Shown: piece by piece, positions 25,342 to 35,214 of the stretch
Layout of the letters: every line of letters begins with the position of its first letter
How positions within the stretch are numbered: the stretch's first letter is position 1
From: Aquibacillus sediminis
Lineage (GTDB): Bacteria > Bacillota > Bacilli > Bacillales > Amphibacillaceae
Reading direction: 5' to 3'
Assembly: GCF_005870085.1 (NCBI RefSeq)
Contig: NZ_SZNM01000003.1
Span: 248,001-312,000, forward strand
Length of the DNA stretch: 64,000 nt
Made by a program: the position numbers and the translations under genes
The notes under the pieces: model-generated
Told to the model about the DNA's origin: nothing
The model's database searches: none
Seen by the model: only the letters and a program-made list of their open reading frames with translations

Positions 25342-26709
25342 TTATCCAGTAAGTAAATTCATAAATGCTGTAGCCATTCCAAAATAAATAAGTATCGATA
25401 TAATATCGTTAATCGTTGTAATAAACGGCCCAGAAGCAACAGCTGGGTCAATATTTAGTCGGTGCATTAAAAGTGGTACTAATGCGCCTGCAATTGTTGC
25501 AATAATCAATGTTGCCATGATTGAAATACCAACTAACAAGCCTAAAAAGATATCTCCTTGCCAAACGAATACGACAATTGTAACTAAAATTCCGCAGCAA
25601 GTTCCAGTAATTAAACCTGTAAGTGCTTCACGAAACATTACCTTATTCTTTCCTTCTTTATCACTTTCACCAGTTGCAATCCCGCGCACTGCTACTGCTA
25701 GTGCTTGTGTACCTGTATTACCAGCCATTCCAGCGATTAGAGGAATGAATATGGCCAGAATTGCAACTTCATCAAGTGTTGCTTCAAATCTACCAATGAT
25801 ACTTGCAGTAAACATTCCTAAGAATAACAGGATCACTAACCATGGCAAACGCTTCTTTGCCGCTTCAAAAGCACTTTGATCGGCACCATCCATATCTGCG
25901 ACACCTGCAAGCTTGGAATAATCATCACTTGCTTCTTCGTCCATAACATCCATAATATCATCGACAGTTATGATCCCTAACAAATGATTTTGAAAATCAA
26001 CAACGGGAACAGCTAGAAAGTCGTAGTCACGCATTTTATGGGCTACTTCTTCTTGGTCTTCCCCTACTGATACAGATACAACCCTATCACTCATCACATC
26101 AGCAATTAACCAACTGCCTTCCGCAATAAGAAGATCTCTTAATGAAATAACACCCACAAGTCGTTTAAATTCATCAACAACATAAATGTAATAAATCGTT
26201 TCTGCTTCTGGTGCTTCTTTTCTTAAGTGACGCATTGCTTCTTTTACAGTTTGATTCATATCAATGACAACAAATTCCGTTGTCATAATACTTCCAGCGG
26301 TTTTCTCTTCATAGTGTAATAGTTCTTTTATTTCCGCTGCTGCATCAGGTTCCATCACCGTTAGAAAACTTGCAACCTTATTTTTATCTAATTCATTTAG
26401 TATGTCCACGGCATCATCGGTAGCCATTTCTGCTAGTACTTGGGTTGCAAAAGTAGCATTCATCTCAGTGATAAATGTTTCCACCCATTCTCTTTCCACA
26501 TGTTCCATTACTTCTGCTATTTCTTTTGGCGATAAGTACGTGTAAACCAAAAAACGAATATCTTCCGATTGCTCTTCGAAAATTTTCGCTTGATCATACG
26601 GATGCATTTCTAAAAACTCAGCACGAAATTGATCAATTTGTTCATTAACTAGAGCATCCTGTATTTTTCCCCAATAATGTTCACGTTCTTGTGCATCTAA
26701 ATGTTCCAT
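25342..26709 (-). CDS. mgtE: Magnesium transporter MgtE
   Basis: This 455-residue protein shows the MgtE order: an N-terminal superhelical domain (about 20-130) with ATDDAVDILNELDKNKV, two CBS domains (TAGSIMTTEFVVID and SDRVVSVSVGEDQEE through DDIMDVMDEEA), and a five-helix transport domain from about 285 with the signature GMAGNTGTQALAVAVRG. The N domain and CBS acidic residues sense cytosolic Mg2+ and close the channel. The start is ATG at 26707-26709 with AAGGTG seven bases upstream. I looked for an M-box leader in 26710-27154 and did not find one. Confidence 0.94.
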   Translation of the reverse strand: MEHLDAQEREHYWGKIQDALVNEQIDQFRAEFLEMHPYDQAKIFEEQSEDIRFLVYTYLSPKEIAEVMEHVEREWVETFITEMNATFATQVLAEMATDDAVDILNELDKNKVASFLTVMEPDAAAEIKELLHYEEKTAGSIMTTEFVVIDMNQTVKEAMRHLRKEAPEAETIYYIYVVDEFKRLVGVISLRDLLIAEGSWLIADVMSDRVVSVSVGEDQEEVAHKMRDYDFLAVPVVDFQNHLLGIITVDDIMDVMDEEASDDYSKLAGVADMDGADQSAFEAAKKRLPWLVILLFLGMFTASIIGRFEATLDEVAILAIFIPLIAGMAGNTGTQALAVAVRGIATGESDKEGKNKVMFREALTGLITGTCCGILVTIVVFVWQGDIFLGLLVGISIMATLIIATIAGALVPLLMHRLNIDPAVASGPFITTINDIISILIYFGMATAFMNLLTG

Positions 26710-27154
26710 TGTTATCACCTTCCTATCGCCTAGAGAGTTTAATAGTAATTGCCAACCAGCACTTTTGTCAATTAAGAAAATAGTTCACCCGTTTACTTAC
26801 CTATTATAATGTCTGATAAACAATGCTTAAAATTCTTGTATAAATGATGTAAACTTGAAATGAAGTTTTTAGATGCAAACTTCTAACCTGTAACATGACC
26901 GGAATGGTGTACATCTTAAAAGCAAATGTTAAAGAGGTTCTGCTAACATGCTCTAACGTTTTTTGGAGACGGCTGTTCCAATAAATTGTTTACCATAGAT
27001 CAACATTTTGTATTTTCTTATCTCAAGAAGAAATTTTTATCTATTCATAAATCACATTTTATATCAAAAACTACGTACAAAATAGTTTTTTTCGTTTATA
27101 ATAAATATTTGGTAAATTTTTATCCATCTACCCTAAAGAAAGAAAGGTAAAACA
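26710..27154. other. Divergent intergenic region mgtE/rodA-like, no feature found
   Basis: 445 bases hold the divergent promoters of the two genes. It is AT-rich and without a convincing riboswitch, repeat or small gene. No M-box (Mg2+ riboswitch) conserved core could be recognised on the minus strand. Confidence 0.5.
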
Positions 27155-28345
27155 ATGAGTACAAACAAACCAAATTCAAATATGCGTATAGATTATTCTT
27201 TAATATTTATCCTGTTGTTATTGGGAATTGTCAGTTGTTTTGCCATTTATACTGTCCAATTCCAACCATCCGTTCCGTCCACATACGATGCTAGTGGTTT
27301 AGTAATTAAACAAATTATGTGGTACATCGCTGGCTCTATGTTAGTGGTATTAATTATGTTAATGGATTATGATCGTTTTCGACAAATCTCATGGATTTTA
27401 TATGGTTTCGGCATTGTCACATTGCTTATGATATTTTTCAATTTTCCTGCACCAATTATCCATGAGGCAAATAACGCAAGAAGTTGGTTTATCATTCCAG
27501 GAACATCAACAACGATACAACCGGCTGAATTTATGAAGATCTTTTTAACCGTTATTCTTGCACATATCATTGTTAGTCACAACGAAAAATTCAAAACACG
27601 GACCAATCAAACGGATCTATGGTTACTTGCTAAATTGTTGGGTCTATCTTTTCCACCAATGGGCTTAATCGCCGTACAACCAGACTTAGGTGGTTTTTTA
27701 GTTCTAGCAGCGATTGTTGCGTGTATGATTTTAGTGTCAGGCATCCGTTGGCGGATCTTATTTGCCATTACCGCAACTGTCACAATCATTGCAGGTGTGA
27801 TTGTGTTTTTCTATATTAATTACCCTGACGCTACTAGGGATGTACTATATAATGTTGGATTCAAGCACGTGGAAAGTCGTTTTCTTGGTTGGCTCTACCC
27901 TGAAACATACGGTGATTCTGGCTATCAATTAACACGTGCCATCATGGCAATTGGGTCAGGGCAATTAACTGGAAAGGGATATGCTGACATTCAAGTATAC
28001 ATCCCGGAACGACATACGGATATGATCTTCTCAGTAATTGCCGAACAATATGGCTTTTTTGGGGCTAGCTTTGTCGTTACGTTATTTTTCTTATTGATTT
28101 ATCGATTAATTCATATTGGTTTACAAAGTAATGATCCGTTTGGAAGCTTTATGATCGCTGGTTTCATTGGTATGTTTACATTCCAAACCTTCCAAAATAT
28201 CGGTATGTCGATTCAATTACTGCCAATTACAGGATTACCGTTACCGTTTATTAGTTACGGTGGTAGCTCCACATTGACTTATTTAATCGCGATTGGGATT
28301 GTCTTAAACATTCATTACCGAACAAAAGAATATATGTTTGATTAG
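27155..28345 (+). CDS. rodA: SEDS-family peptidoglycan polymerase, RodA-like
   Basis: This 396-residue protein of about ten membrane helices has the SEDS signatures: [69 protein letters not shown], and [25 protein letters not shown]. The Asp of [11 protein letters not shown] is the catalytic region of these glycosyltransferases. The missing FtsW/SpoVE-type features and the general likeness point to RodA, which works with a class B PBP in wall elongation, but a paralogue is possible. The start is ATG with AAAGG upstream. Confidence 0.85.
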   Translation: MSTNKPNSNMRIDYSLIFILLLLGIVSCFAIYTVQFQPSVPSTYDASGLVIKQIMWYIAGSMLVVLIMLMDYDRFRQISWILYGFGIVTLLMIFFNFPAPIIHEANNARSWFIIPGTSTTIQPAEFMKIFLTVILAHIIVSHNEKFKTRTNQTDLWLLAKLLGLSFPPMGLIAVQPDLGGFLVLAAIVACMILVSGIRWRILFAITATVTIIAGVIVFFYINYPDATRDVLYNVGFKHVESRFLGWLYPETYGDSGYQLTRAIMAIGSGQLTGKGYADIQVYIPERHTDMIFSVIAEQYGFFGASFVVTLFFLLIYRLIHIGLQSNDPFGSFMIAGFIGMFTFQTFQNIGMSIQLLPITGLPLPFISYGGSSTLTYLIAIGIVLNIHYRTKEYMFD

Positions 28346-28351
28346 ATTTAT

Positions 28352-28393
28352 AAAGGGTGGAAAAGCTATTTGTATGGGTTTTCCGCCCTTTTC
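28352..28393 (+). terminator. Terminator after rodA-like gene
   Basis: AAAGGGTGGAAAA pairs with TTTTCCGCCCTTT, followed by TC-rich sequence; it separates rodA from prpE. Confidence 0.8.
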
Positions 28394-28430
28394 TTATGAA
28401 TGCAATTATAATGGTTGGAGGTTAATGATC

Positions 28431-29168
28431 GTGAAAGTTGATGTTATAGGAGATATACATGGTTGTATTGATGAATTAAAAGAGTTATTTGATCGTCTTG
28501 GTTACGAATGGAACAATAACGTTCCGATCCACCCTGATGACCGACTACCTGTTTTTGTTGGCGACTTAACAGATCGGGGACCGAATTCCATCGCTGTGAT
28601 ATTACTCGTTTACAAGATGGTCGTCGAAGAACAAGTTGCGAAATATGTTCCAGGCAATCATTGTAACAAATTATACCGCTATTTTTTAGGCAATAATGTC
28701 AAACAACAACATGGTTTGGAAACAACCGTGGCTGAATATCAAGCATTGGACAAAAAACTGCAAAAACAAGTTAGACACCATTTTATGACGTTATATGACC
28801 AAGCATCACTCTACCTAGAACTACCTGAAGTAAATGCAGTGATTGCTCATGCTGGCATTAGTGAAAACTTGATTGGCAAAACTGGAAAAAAGGTAAAAAC
28901 CTTTGTATTATACGGAGATATTACTGGTGAAACACATGAAGATGGTCGACCAGTACGACGAGATTGGGCACAATCCTATCATGGAGATAGATGGATTGTA
29001 TATGGTCATACCCCTGTCAACCATCCTCGTATCGTAAATAAAACCATTAACATTGATACTGGTTGCGTGTTTGGTAATGCCTTAACTTGTTTTCGGTTGC
29101 CTGAAGAAGAATGTATTTCTGTTCCGTCAAAGCAACCTTATATAGAAGAAAAGTTTCGGATAGATTGA
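28431..29168 (+). CDS. prpE: Bis(5'-nucleosyl)-tetraphosphatase / Ser-Thr-type phosphatase PrpE
   Basis: This 245-residue PPP-family enzyme matches B. subtilis PrpE in length and order: [69 protein letters not shown] and [12 protein letters not shown]. All metal ligands are present. PrpE hydrolyses Ap4A-type dinucleotides and has been studied as a spore-germination phosphatase. The start is GTG at 28431, nine bases after GGAGG; ATG at 28425 is only three bases from that site. Unlike most of the neighbouring block it is on the plus strand. Confidence 0.93.
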   Translation: MKVDVIGDIHGCIDELKELFDRLGYEWNNNVPIHPDDRLPVFVGDLTDRGPNSIAVILLVYKMVVEEQVAKYVPGNHCNKLYRYFLGNNVKQQHGLETTVAEYQALDKKLQKQVRHHFMTLYDQASLYLELPEVNAVIAHAGISENLIGKTGKKVKTFVLYGDITGETHEDGRPVRRDWAQSYHGDRWIVYGHTPVNHPRIVNKTINIDTGCVFGNALTCFRLPEEECISVPSKQPYIEEKFRID

Positions 29169-29198
29169 GCACTTCTAAGAAAGAAGTGCTTTTTTTTC
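29168..29198 (+). terminator. Terminator of prpE
   Basis: AGCACTTCT pairs with AGAAGTGCT across a four-base loop, followed by eight T. Confidence 0.95.
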
Positions 29199-29352
29199 GA
29201 GTATCATTAGTATAATTGCGCTTGACAAAGGTGCTTACACGTATTCTAAGGTGTGCGCAACTTTGATATGGGGACGAGCAACCTGAGCTTCTATGTGCAC
29301 CACTTGTGTGCATCTACGCGCCTTCGTCTCCGCATGTATAGATATTTTCTAT

Positions 29353-30222
29353 CTATAAAATAATTTGTTTCATATCTGCTGGCATTTCTGCATGAAAGGT
29401 TTTTAACTCATTGGTAATAGGGTGTTGAAAACTTAATCCCGAGCAATGTAGCGCATGTCGTTCGATTTCTTGTTTCTTTTGCCCATATAATCCATCACCT
29501 AGTAGTGGATGTCCAATATGGGCAAAATGAACACGTATTTGGTGGGTACGCCCTGTTTCTAAGTTCACACCTACGTTCGTGTAACCATTGCGAATTTCCA
29601 ATACTTGATAATGCGTTATAGCTGGTTTTCCATCCTCTACAACAGTACGTTCAATAATCGATCCTGATTTCCTCCCAATTGGGAGACGAATTGTCCCTTG
29701 CTTATTAGACAATTGCCCCTCAATAATCGCTTGATACCGACGATTGATTAAACCTTTTTGTTGATCACGAAAAAGCAATAAATGGCTATAACGATGTTTC
29801 GCCACAAGCAACAAACCAGAAGTATCAGCATCTAATCTTGTCACAATATGAACAGTGTATGGCAAATGATGCTGGTCATAATAACCAAGTAGTCGATTAG
29901 CAATTGTACCTGACTTATGATTCATCGATGGTAAGGTGGCGATGCCTGCGGGCTTATTTACCACTAACACATCATCGTCTTCATAAATAATTTCCAATGG
30001 AAGCTGTTCAGATTGCAAGGATGCACCACGCCCTTCAGGCGGTAGCAAGACCTCTAATTCATCACCAGCTACTAACCTTCTGCGTACCGTTACAACCTTC
30101 CCATTCACCAATAATCGATCATATTTTACTTCTTTTAATAATCGACTAGAAAAACCTTTTATTTGGCGTAAATAATCATACACTAGCATGTCTTGATGTT
30201 GTTTTTCTATCATCCATTTCAC
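29353..30222 (-). CDS. yjbO: RluA/RluD-family pseudouridine synthase, YjbO
   Basis: This 289-residue protein has an N-terminal S4-like domain (YLRQIKGFSSRLLKEVKYDRLLVNG) and the RluA catalytic domain with VVNKPAGIATLP and the active Asp in TRLDADTSGLLLVAKH, then LETGRTHQIRVHFAHIGHPLLGDGLYG. It converts uridines in RNA to pseudouridine; the target site of YjbO is not known to me. The start is ATG at 30222 or the in-frame ATG nine bases later, both with a weak AAGGGTG-like site. It belongs to the relQ-nadK-yjbO series but is separated from nadK by a structured repeat. Confidence 0.92.
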   Translation of the reverse strand: MKWMIEKQHQDMLVYDYLRQIKGFSSRLLKEVKYDRLLVNGKVVTVRRRLVAGDELEVLLPPEGRGASLQSEQLPLEIIYEDDDVLVVNKPAGIATLPSMNHKSGTIANRLLGYYDQHHLPYTVHIVTRLDADTSGLLLVAKHRYSHLLLFRDQQKGLINRRYQAIIEGQLSNKQGTIRLPIGRKSGSIIERTVVEDGKPAITHYQVLEIRNGYTNVGVNLETGRTHQIRVHFAHIGHPLLGDGLYGQKKQEIERHALHCSGLSFQHPITNELKTFHAEMPADMKQIIL

Positions 30223-30342
30223 TTTGACTTACACCCTTCTTCCCCTATGGATTTCTTTCTCTTTGGCTGTTTTCTATAGAGGCTCATCAGTCACCTGCGA
30301 AAAGCTAGGTGTATTCCACAGCGCTAGACCAGCATTCATTTT

Positions 30343-30516
30343 ATAAAGTAAAATTTCACTCTTTGTTTTTCTCTTCCCCAACTAAATGTTAGTAGGAGAG
30401 ACCCGCAGGCCCTTGAACCAATCGGGGTGAAAGCGAAAGTTAACTCCCGCTTAAACATTTCCGTTTCCGATCATGTTTTGAAGTGGGAGTCTTACGGACG
30501 GTTGCACCGTAATAAA
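30343..30516 (+). repeat. Structured dispersed element, copy 3 (174 bp)
   Basis: It has the ATAAAGTAAAATTTCACT left end, the GGCCCTTGAACCAATCGGGG middle, the ACTCCCGCTTAAACAT / ATGTTTTGAAGTGGGAGT stem (a G-T wobble-type change at one position), and GGACGGTTGCACCG at the right. It sits between nadK and yjbO, which are usually adjacent. Confidence 0.8.
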
Positions 30517-30590
30517 TGAACGAACAGAAAATCAGTTATGTCGAATTTTCTTTCAGTACGACGCAAAAAAGCTAAACAGAATCTTCTCTT

Positions 30591-31397
30591 TTACGTTCGA
30601 TCATCGGATACAAAGGAATCATGGACTCGTTTCCAAAATGGAAAGGAGCGGAATCGCGCAAACCGAATTTTTTCACTTGCTACCTTGCACTCAATTGCAT
30701 CCACATTGTTGTATGTTCCTGTTATATGATCAACCGTAATGAGGAAACTCCGTTCATCATGAATTGGTTCTAACTTGCAAACATGATGCTTTGGTAAAAT
30801 TAACGGGGAACCAATTGTTCTAAATACTCGATTGTTAATCGAAGCGATTTCGGTTACTTGAATCGATTCTAGGGACGGGTGAATAATCCCACCACCTAAT
30901 GCCTTGTTATAAGCAGTACTTCCTGAAGGGGTGGAAATACATAACCCATCACCACGAAACCGCTCAAAATGTTCATCTTTAATGGAAAGGTCAAGCACAA
31001 CAGATCCTTCCGCAGTTTTTACTGAGCATTCATTCAATGCAAGAAAATGATCGACTTTCCCTCCATTTTTAGGATAGATGGTTAAGTCTAGTAATGGATA
31101 TTCTACAACTTGAAAAGGTTTCTTAGCTATTTCTATAATCAATTTCTCAATCTCGTCTGGAACCCAGTCAGCATAAAACCCTAAATGTCCAGTATGAATA
31201 CCAATAAAAGCTGTATCCCGCAAGCGGTGGTTATATGTATGAAATGCTTCAAGAAACGTACCATCCCCACCAACCGAAATAACTAAATCTGGCTCCTCGC
31301 TATCATAAATTAAATCAAATTCAATTAAGTACTGTTCAATTCTTGCCCGTATCTGATTGGACTTTTCATCCCCTTTGGACTTAATTGCAAATTTCAT
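30591..31397 (-). CDS. nadK: NAD kinase
   Basis: This 268-residue protein matches the small Bacillus NAD kinase (NadF) throughout: [65 protein letters not shown] and [19 protein letters not shown]. The GGDGT motif and the NE/D pair are those of the ATP-NAD kinase fold. Its start ATG shares one base with the stop of relQ, so the two are translationally coupled, as in B. subtilis. Confidence 0.97.
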   Translation of the reverse strand: MKFAIKSKGDEKSNQIRARIEQYLIEFDLIYDSEEPDLVISVGGDGTFLEAFHTYNHRLRDTAFIGIHTGHLGFYADWVPDEIEKLIIEIAKKPFQVVEYPLLDLTIYPKNGGKVDHFLALNECSVKTAEGSVVLDLSIKDEHFERFRGDGLCISTPSGSTAYNKALGGGIIHPSLESIQVTEIASINNRVFRTIGSPLILPKHHVCKLEPIHDERSFLITVDHITGTYNNVDAIECKVASEKIRFARFRSFPFWKRVHDSFVSDDRT

Positions 31398-32026
31398 TAA
31401 TTTTTCCCACCCTTGTTTTTATTTTTATGAAAAATTCGCTGTGCTTCAAGGACTTCATCTTTTATCTTAGACATTTCTTCATCTAATTGAAAGGCTGCTT
31501 CCGCTGCGCTCTTTAACCTTGCTTTTACAGCTGTAGGGATTTGGCCCTCATATTTGTAATTTAAAGAATGTTCGTTTGTCGCCCAGAAATTCATCGCCAA
31601 GGTTCGAACCTGTATTTCAGCAAGCAAAAGTTTTTCTCCTCTTACTGTTTCAACAGGATATTTAATAATTATATGATAAGAACGATAACCACTTTCTTTT
31701 TTTTCTGCAATATAATCTTTTTCCTCAACAATTTCGAAGTCATTTCGTGCTTTCAACATATCGATAATCGTATAAATGTCGTCAACAAACTGACATACTA
31801 CCCGTACACCTGCAATATCTTGAAGATCAGTTTCCATTTTTTCTAGCGGAATATTTCTACGATAAATTTTTTCCAAAATGCTAGGAACGGGCTTCACACG
31901 ACCTGTAACAAATTCAATTGGAGAATGTCGCGATTCAAATTCAAATTGGGCTCTCATTCCCTTCAGTTTAACTTTTAACTCCTCGACCACTTGTACATAC
32001 GGGGCGAGGAAAGCTTCCCAATTCAC
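31397..32026 (-). CDS. relQ: Small alarmone synthetase RelQ (YjbM)
   Basis: This 209-residue RelA/SpoT-like synthetase without hydrolase or TGS/ACT domains has [51 protein letters not shown], and [23 protein letters not shown]. These are the SAS1 residues for GTP/GDP pyrophosphorylation from ATP. RelQ-type proteins form tetramers activated by pppGpp. The start is GTG at 32024-32026, eight bases after AGGTGG, in line with the usual family length; GTG at 32038 is too close to that site. Confidence 0.94.
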   Translation of the reverse strand: MNWEAFLAPYVQVVEELKVKLKGMRAQFEFESRHSPIEFVTGRVKPVPSILEKIYRRNIPLEKMETDLQDIAGVRVVCQFVDDIYTIIDMLKARNDFEIVEEKDYIAEKKESGYRSYHIIIKYPVETVRGEKLLLAEIQVRTLAMNFWATNEHSLNYKYEGQIPTAVKARLKSAAEAAFQLDEEMSKIKDEVLEAQRIFHKNKNKGGKN

Positions 32027-32309
32027 ATGACATACCACCTTGTTATTGTATCCATTTTTTCATTTCTAAAAGGAGGTAAAAATTTAACGAAAGATTGCAA
32101 CAAACTTTTACTCTGCGGACCTTAAAGGTAAAGTATACCAAACGTCTAGGTCCTTTTTCTCCTCCTTTTAGAGAACTCACTTATATGATCATTCTTTATT
32201 ATTGTACACGAAATGAAAGAAATTGTAGAAGATTTTAAGGCTATCTTTTGCAATTTCATTAGAGATTCTACACAATATAGATTAGACTACTTTGTTGGAG
32301 GTATGGATT

Positions 32310-32879
32310 TTGACACAAGAAATTGAAATTGAATTTAAAAATATGTTGACTAAATTAGAATATCAACGTTTGCAACAGTTTTTTAACTTAGATAACCATC
32401 CAGCAACCATTCAAACAAATCACTATTTTGAAACCAAAGACTTTCAGTTAAAAGCAAATGGAGCTGCTTTAAGAATTAGAAAAAAAAATGACTTATGGCA
32501 ATTAACATTAAAACAGCCACACACGGATGGCTTATTAGAGACCCATGATACCTTAACAGCCGAAGAAGCACATTCGTGGATAAATGGCGATATTATTCCC
32601 AAACCTCATGTTGCAAAACAATTGAATCAGTTAGGAATAGATTTTGCCAAACTTCATTATGGTGGTAGGCTGCAAACTCATAGGCAAGAAGTACCTTATC
32701 AGGATACGATCGTTGTTTTGGATTATAATACGTATAACAATCATGTTGATTATGAGCTAGAGTTGGAAGCCAAAAACTTTCAACATGGCCAAAAAGTCTT
32801 TAATCAGTTACTCATTGAACAACAAATTCCAAAACGAGAAACCGACAATAAAATAAAACGGTTTTATACAACGCTTTAG
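32310..32879 (+). CDS. yjbK: CYTH-domain protein YjbK
   Basis: This 189-residue protein begins TQEIEIEFKNMLTKLEYQRL, containing the ExExK signature of CYTH/triphosphate tunnel enzymes, followed by NHYFET, ALRIRKKNDLWQLTLKQP, LDYNTYNNHVDYELELEAKNF and the final RETDNKIKRFY. The tunnel-lining Glu, Lys and Arg pairs are present, so inorganic triphosphatase-type activity is expected. The start is TTG at 32310, eight bases after GGAGG; the ATG overlapping it is out of frame. It is divergent from relQ, an arrangement also seen in B. subtilis. Confidence 0.88.
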   Translation: MTQEIEIEFKNMLTKLEYQRLQQFFNLDNHPATIQTNHYFETKDFQLKANGAALRIRKKNDLWQLTLKQPHTDGLLETHDTLTAEEAHSWINGDIIPKPHVAKQLNQLGIDFAKLHYGGRLQTHRQEVPYQDTIVVLDYNTYNNHVDYELELEAKNFQHGQKVFNQLLIEQQIPKRETDNKIKRFYTTL

Positions 32880-32995
32880 CCTTGTTAAACATATAATAGT
32901 TCAACCTACTAAACAGATAAGTTGCTCAAGCGAATGAGGCATTGGTACAATATACTAAAATGATTGATTGATGATGCACGAGGGGTTTGGTAAGG

Positions 32996-33295
32996 ATGAT
33001 ACAACCAATTACTGTTTCTAAGACAATTGGTGGCAACAACAGAATAGAACAACTCTGTAAAATGTTCTCTGCTCGAATAGCTATACATCTAAGAAAAAGG
33101 TCAGTTTTAAATTGGGGATTTCTACCGTTTACAAACACACCAATTCAAAAAGATGCATGGCTTCTTTACATGGATGCAGTACTTAATCCAGTTTCCATAC
33201 CAAAGTCATACAAATGTGCGCTGTTTCATTGCCTATCTTTAACAACACACCAAATGATGAATACACCCGAGGAACAGAAAGGAGAATCATTGTGA
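32996..33295 (+). CDS. yjbI: Truncated hemoglobin YjbI remnant lacking the heme-ligand segment
   Basis: This 99-residue protein (family about 132) aligns at both ends with group II truncated hemoglobin Yjb[23 protein letters not shown] matches the A-B helices, and [20 protein letters not shown] followed by [15 protein letters not shown] matches the G-H helices with the conserved Trp of DAW. About 33 residues between (C-E-F helices) are replaced by [10 protein letters not shown]. The proximal His of the RARHLPFPIT motif and the B10 Tyr (here Ser in MFSARI) are both gone, so heme binding as in the family is not expected. The frame is open and its stop overlaps the yjbH start by four bases (GTGA). 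It could be an early pseudogene kept for coupling, or a repurposed apo-protein. Confidence 0.72.
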   Translation: MIQPITVSKTIGGNNRIEQLCKMFSARIAIHLRKRSVLNWGFLPFTNTPIQKDAWLLYMDAVLNPVSIPKSYKCALFHCLSLTTHQMMNTPEEQKGESL

Positions 33296-34176
33296 CTTGG
33301 AATTCATCTGGATCTAACAACCAGAGTAACCAAACCGCACCGTATGGCTTTTTTGATTTTTTGAAAAAACAAGTAGAAATATATGTTTTTGTTGATCCAC
33401 TATGTCCAGAATGTTGGTCGCTTGAACCCTATTTAAAAAAGCTTACGATCGAATATGGCCGTTTTTTTACCATTCGCCCTATCCTAAGTGGTCGTTTAAT
33501 GACATTAAATAAAGATAATTTTGGAAAACCGAAACGTCTGAAAGAAATTTGGGAAAAAACTGCTAATCGTACAGGTATGAGCTGTGACGGAGATATATGG
33601 ATAGAAAATCCAATTACACATCCCTTATACACTTCTATCGCAATCAAAGCAGCAGAACTACAAGGTAAAAAAGCTGGACGAAAATATTTACGAAAAATTC
33701 AGGAGAACGTATTTTTAGATAAGCAAGATATTTCAAAAGAAGATGTCCTACTCAAATGTGCGGAACAATCTAACTTAGATATAGAAGAATTTAAATCCGA
33801 CCTCTATTCCAAAACCGCTAGAAAAGCATTACAATGTGATCTGAAACTAACGAAAGAAATGGGTGTGGAATACATTCCATCACTTGTTTTTTTCAATGAA
33901 AATGGAGAAGAAGGTTTGAAACTATCTGGGTTATATCCATATGACATCTATGTAAAAGTCTTAAAACAGATGTTACAAAAGGATCCCACTCCCGCTACCA
34001 AACCAGAACTCGTAGATTTTTTATCCCATTTTCATTTCGTGGGAACGAAAGAGATCTCCGTTGTTTATGATTGGTCTTACGAAAAAACAGCTAAAGAAAT
34101 GAAAAAATTACAATTAAAACAACTTGTAGAAAAAGTACCTGTCAAGCATGGAACATTTTGGAGATATATTGGATAA
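33292..34176 (+). CDS. yjbH: ClpXP adaptor YjbH (Spx degradation)
   Basis: This 294-residue DsbA-like thioredoxin-fold protein has the YjbH opening [24 protein letters not shown], where CPEC is the redox/zinc motif, the helical insertion with [24 protein letters not shown], and [27 protein letters not shown]. YjbH binds Spx and presents it to ClpXP; Spx, MecA and YjbC are encoded about 5 kb away in this window. The start is GTG at 33292, seven bases after AAAGGAG. It overlaps the globin-like gene by GTGA, as an operon. Confidence 0.92.
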   Translation: MTWNSSGSNNQSNQTAPYGFFDFLKKQVEIYVFVDPLCPECWSLEPYLKKLTIEYGRFFTIRPILSGRLMTLNKDNFGKPKRLKEIWEKTANRTGMSCDGDIWIENPITHPLYTSIAIKAAELQGKKAGRKYLRKIQENVFLDKQDISKEDVLLKCAEQSNLDIEEFKSDLYSKTARKALQCDLKLTKEMGVEYIPSLVFFNENGEEGLKLSGLYPYDIYVKVLKQMLQKDPTPATKPELVDFLSHFHFVGTKEISVVYDWSYEKTAKEMKKLQLKQLVEKVPVKHGTFWRYIG

Positions 34177-34187
34177 ACCAGTTTTAG

Positions 34188-34222
34188 TGATCAACTTCGG
34201 ACAAAGGAGTTGGTCTTTTTTA
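34188..34222 (+). terminator. Terminator of yjbI-yjbH
   Basis: GATCAACT and AGTTGGTC arms, with G-T pairing, followed by six T. Confidence 0.8.
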
Positions 34223-34372
34223 TTGCTCGCAATCCCCTCTTAACATGCGGGAGGTGCAATGCTATATACAGATTTTTATTATTGTATAAAAGCTGTATTA
34301 TGGCAACAAGTCATTAACTAATTTAACTACTGAAGTACAGTGATTTTCCAAAATACACGGTATCTAGATAAT

Positions 34373-34570
34373 TAGCGCTAAATTATGCGTGAAGAGGCAC
34401 TAAATACGCCGAATCTAGAGAATTAGCGCTGGATTATGCGTGAAAAGGCACTAAATACGCAGGATCTAGATAATTAGCGCTGGATTATGCGTGAAAAAGC
34501 ACTAAATGCGCAGGATCTAGATAATTAGCGCTGGATTATGCGTGAAAAAGCCTCTAAAATCGTGCTATCG
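34373..34570. repeat. 51-bp tandem repeat array, inverted relative to the one at 19.1-19.4 kb
   Basis: TAGCGCT recurs at 34373, 34424, 34475 and 34526, 51 bases apart. The unit contains GGATTATGCGTGAAAAAGC and TAAATACGCAGGATCTAG, which is the reverse complement of the unit at 19076-19380. The rest of 34223-34946 shows no gene apart from a short T/A-rich hairpin region near 34690-34725. Confidence 0.9.
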
Positions 34571-34946
34571 AGAAAAATCTAAATACGCGTTATAACAAAA
34601 CAACAATTAAAAACAATTATAAATGTTACTGCGCATAATACAGCAAATGAACAGTAATAACCATAAGGTTCACTAATCAAAATAAAATAAAAAAAGGATA
34701 TGTCCGTCGACATATCCTTCTTATCGTCTATTTCTAGACAAGGGGGGATGGGAGAAAGTTTCAGGTCAAACAAAGGGGTTTTTTGTTTGTTAAACATCTC
34801 ACATTTATTAATATAGCATCGTTCGACGAATTTTGCAATAGCAGTGTTCACTAGTTCACATAAATGTCACACTTCTATCTACAAATCTTTTCTCATATAA
34901 TTTACATAGAAAATATCAGTGGACAAAGCCTTGGAGGTGAATAGAG

Positions 34947-35123
34947 GTGCGACGCTTCTTTCCATTATTCTTTTCTTTTTTAACCATTCTTTCCTTTATT
35001 TTAAACATATTTGCGCTAATGCAACTCATTCCACTAATCCTTACGTTACCAATGTTATTTATTTCTATTTACTTAATGATCTTTTCTTTAACACATAGAA
35101 ATGCATTTCGGGGATTTAAATAA
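34947..35123 (+). CDS. yizD: Small membrane protein YizD-like, 58 residues
   Basis: GTG at 34947 follows GGAGG by nine bases and opens a 58-codon frame reading MRRFFPLFFSFLTILSFIL and, after two hydrophobic stretches, ending THRNAFRGFK. B. subtilis has the small gene yizD (57 codons, ending in a similar Arg-x-Phe-Arg-Gly-Phe) at this place between yjbH and pepF. It probably spans the membrane once or twice. The function is unknown. The symbol rests on position and size. Confidence 0.6.
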   Translation: MRRFFPLFFSFLTILSFILNIFALMQLIPLILTLPMLFISIYLMIFSLTHRNAFRGFK

Positions 35124-35169
35124 CGTATTTACCTCTTCGTTAAGCCTCCTTCTAAACGCGACACAGAAA

Positions 35170-35207
35170 AAAACCGAGTGAAAGCATCAACATGTTCCAC
35201 TCGGTTA
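35170..35207 (-). terminator. Terminator of pepF
   Basis: Minus-strand arms ACCGAGTG and CACTCGGT followed by seven T. Confidence 0.93.
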
Positions 35208-35214
35208 AATTTAT

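Noticed and set aside
26710-27154. M-box (Mg2+) riboswitch before mgtE
   Set aside because: The conserved M-box core was looked for on the minus strand and not recognised; a covariance search would settle it.
30538-30729. 63-codon plus-strand frame over the 3' end of nadK
   Set aside because: Antisense to nadK, no ribosome binding site, no recognisable product.
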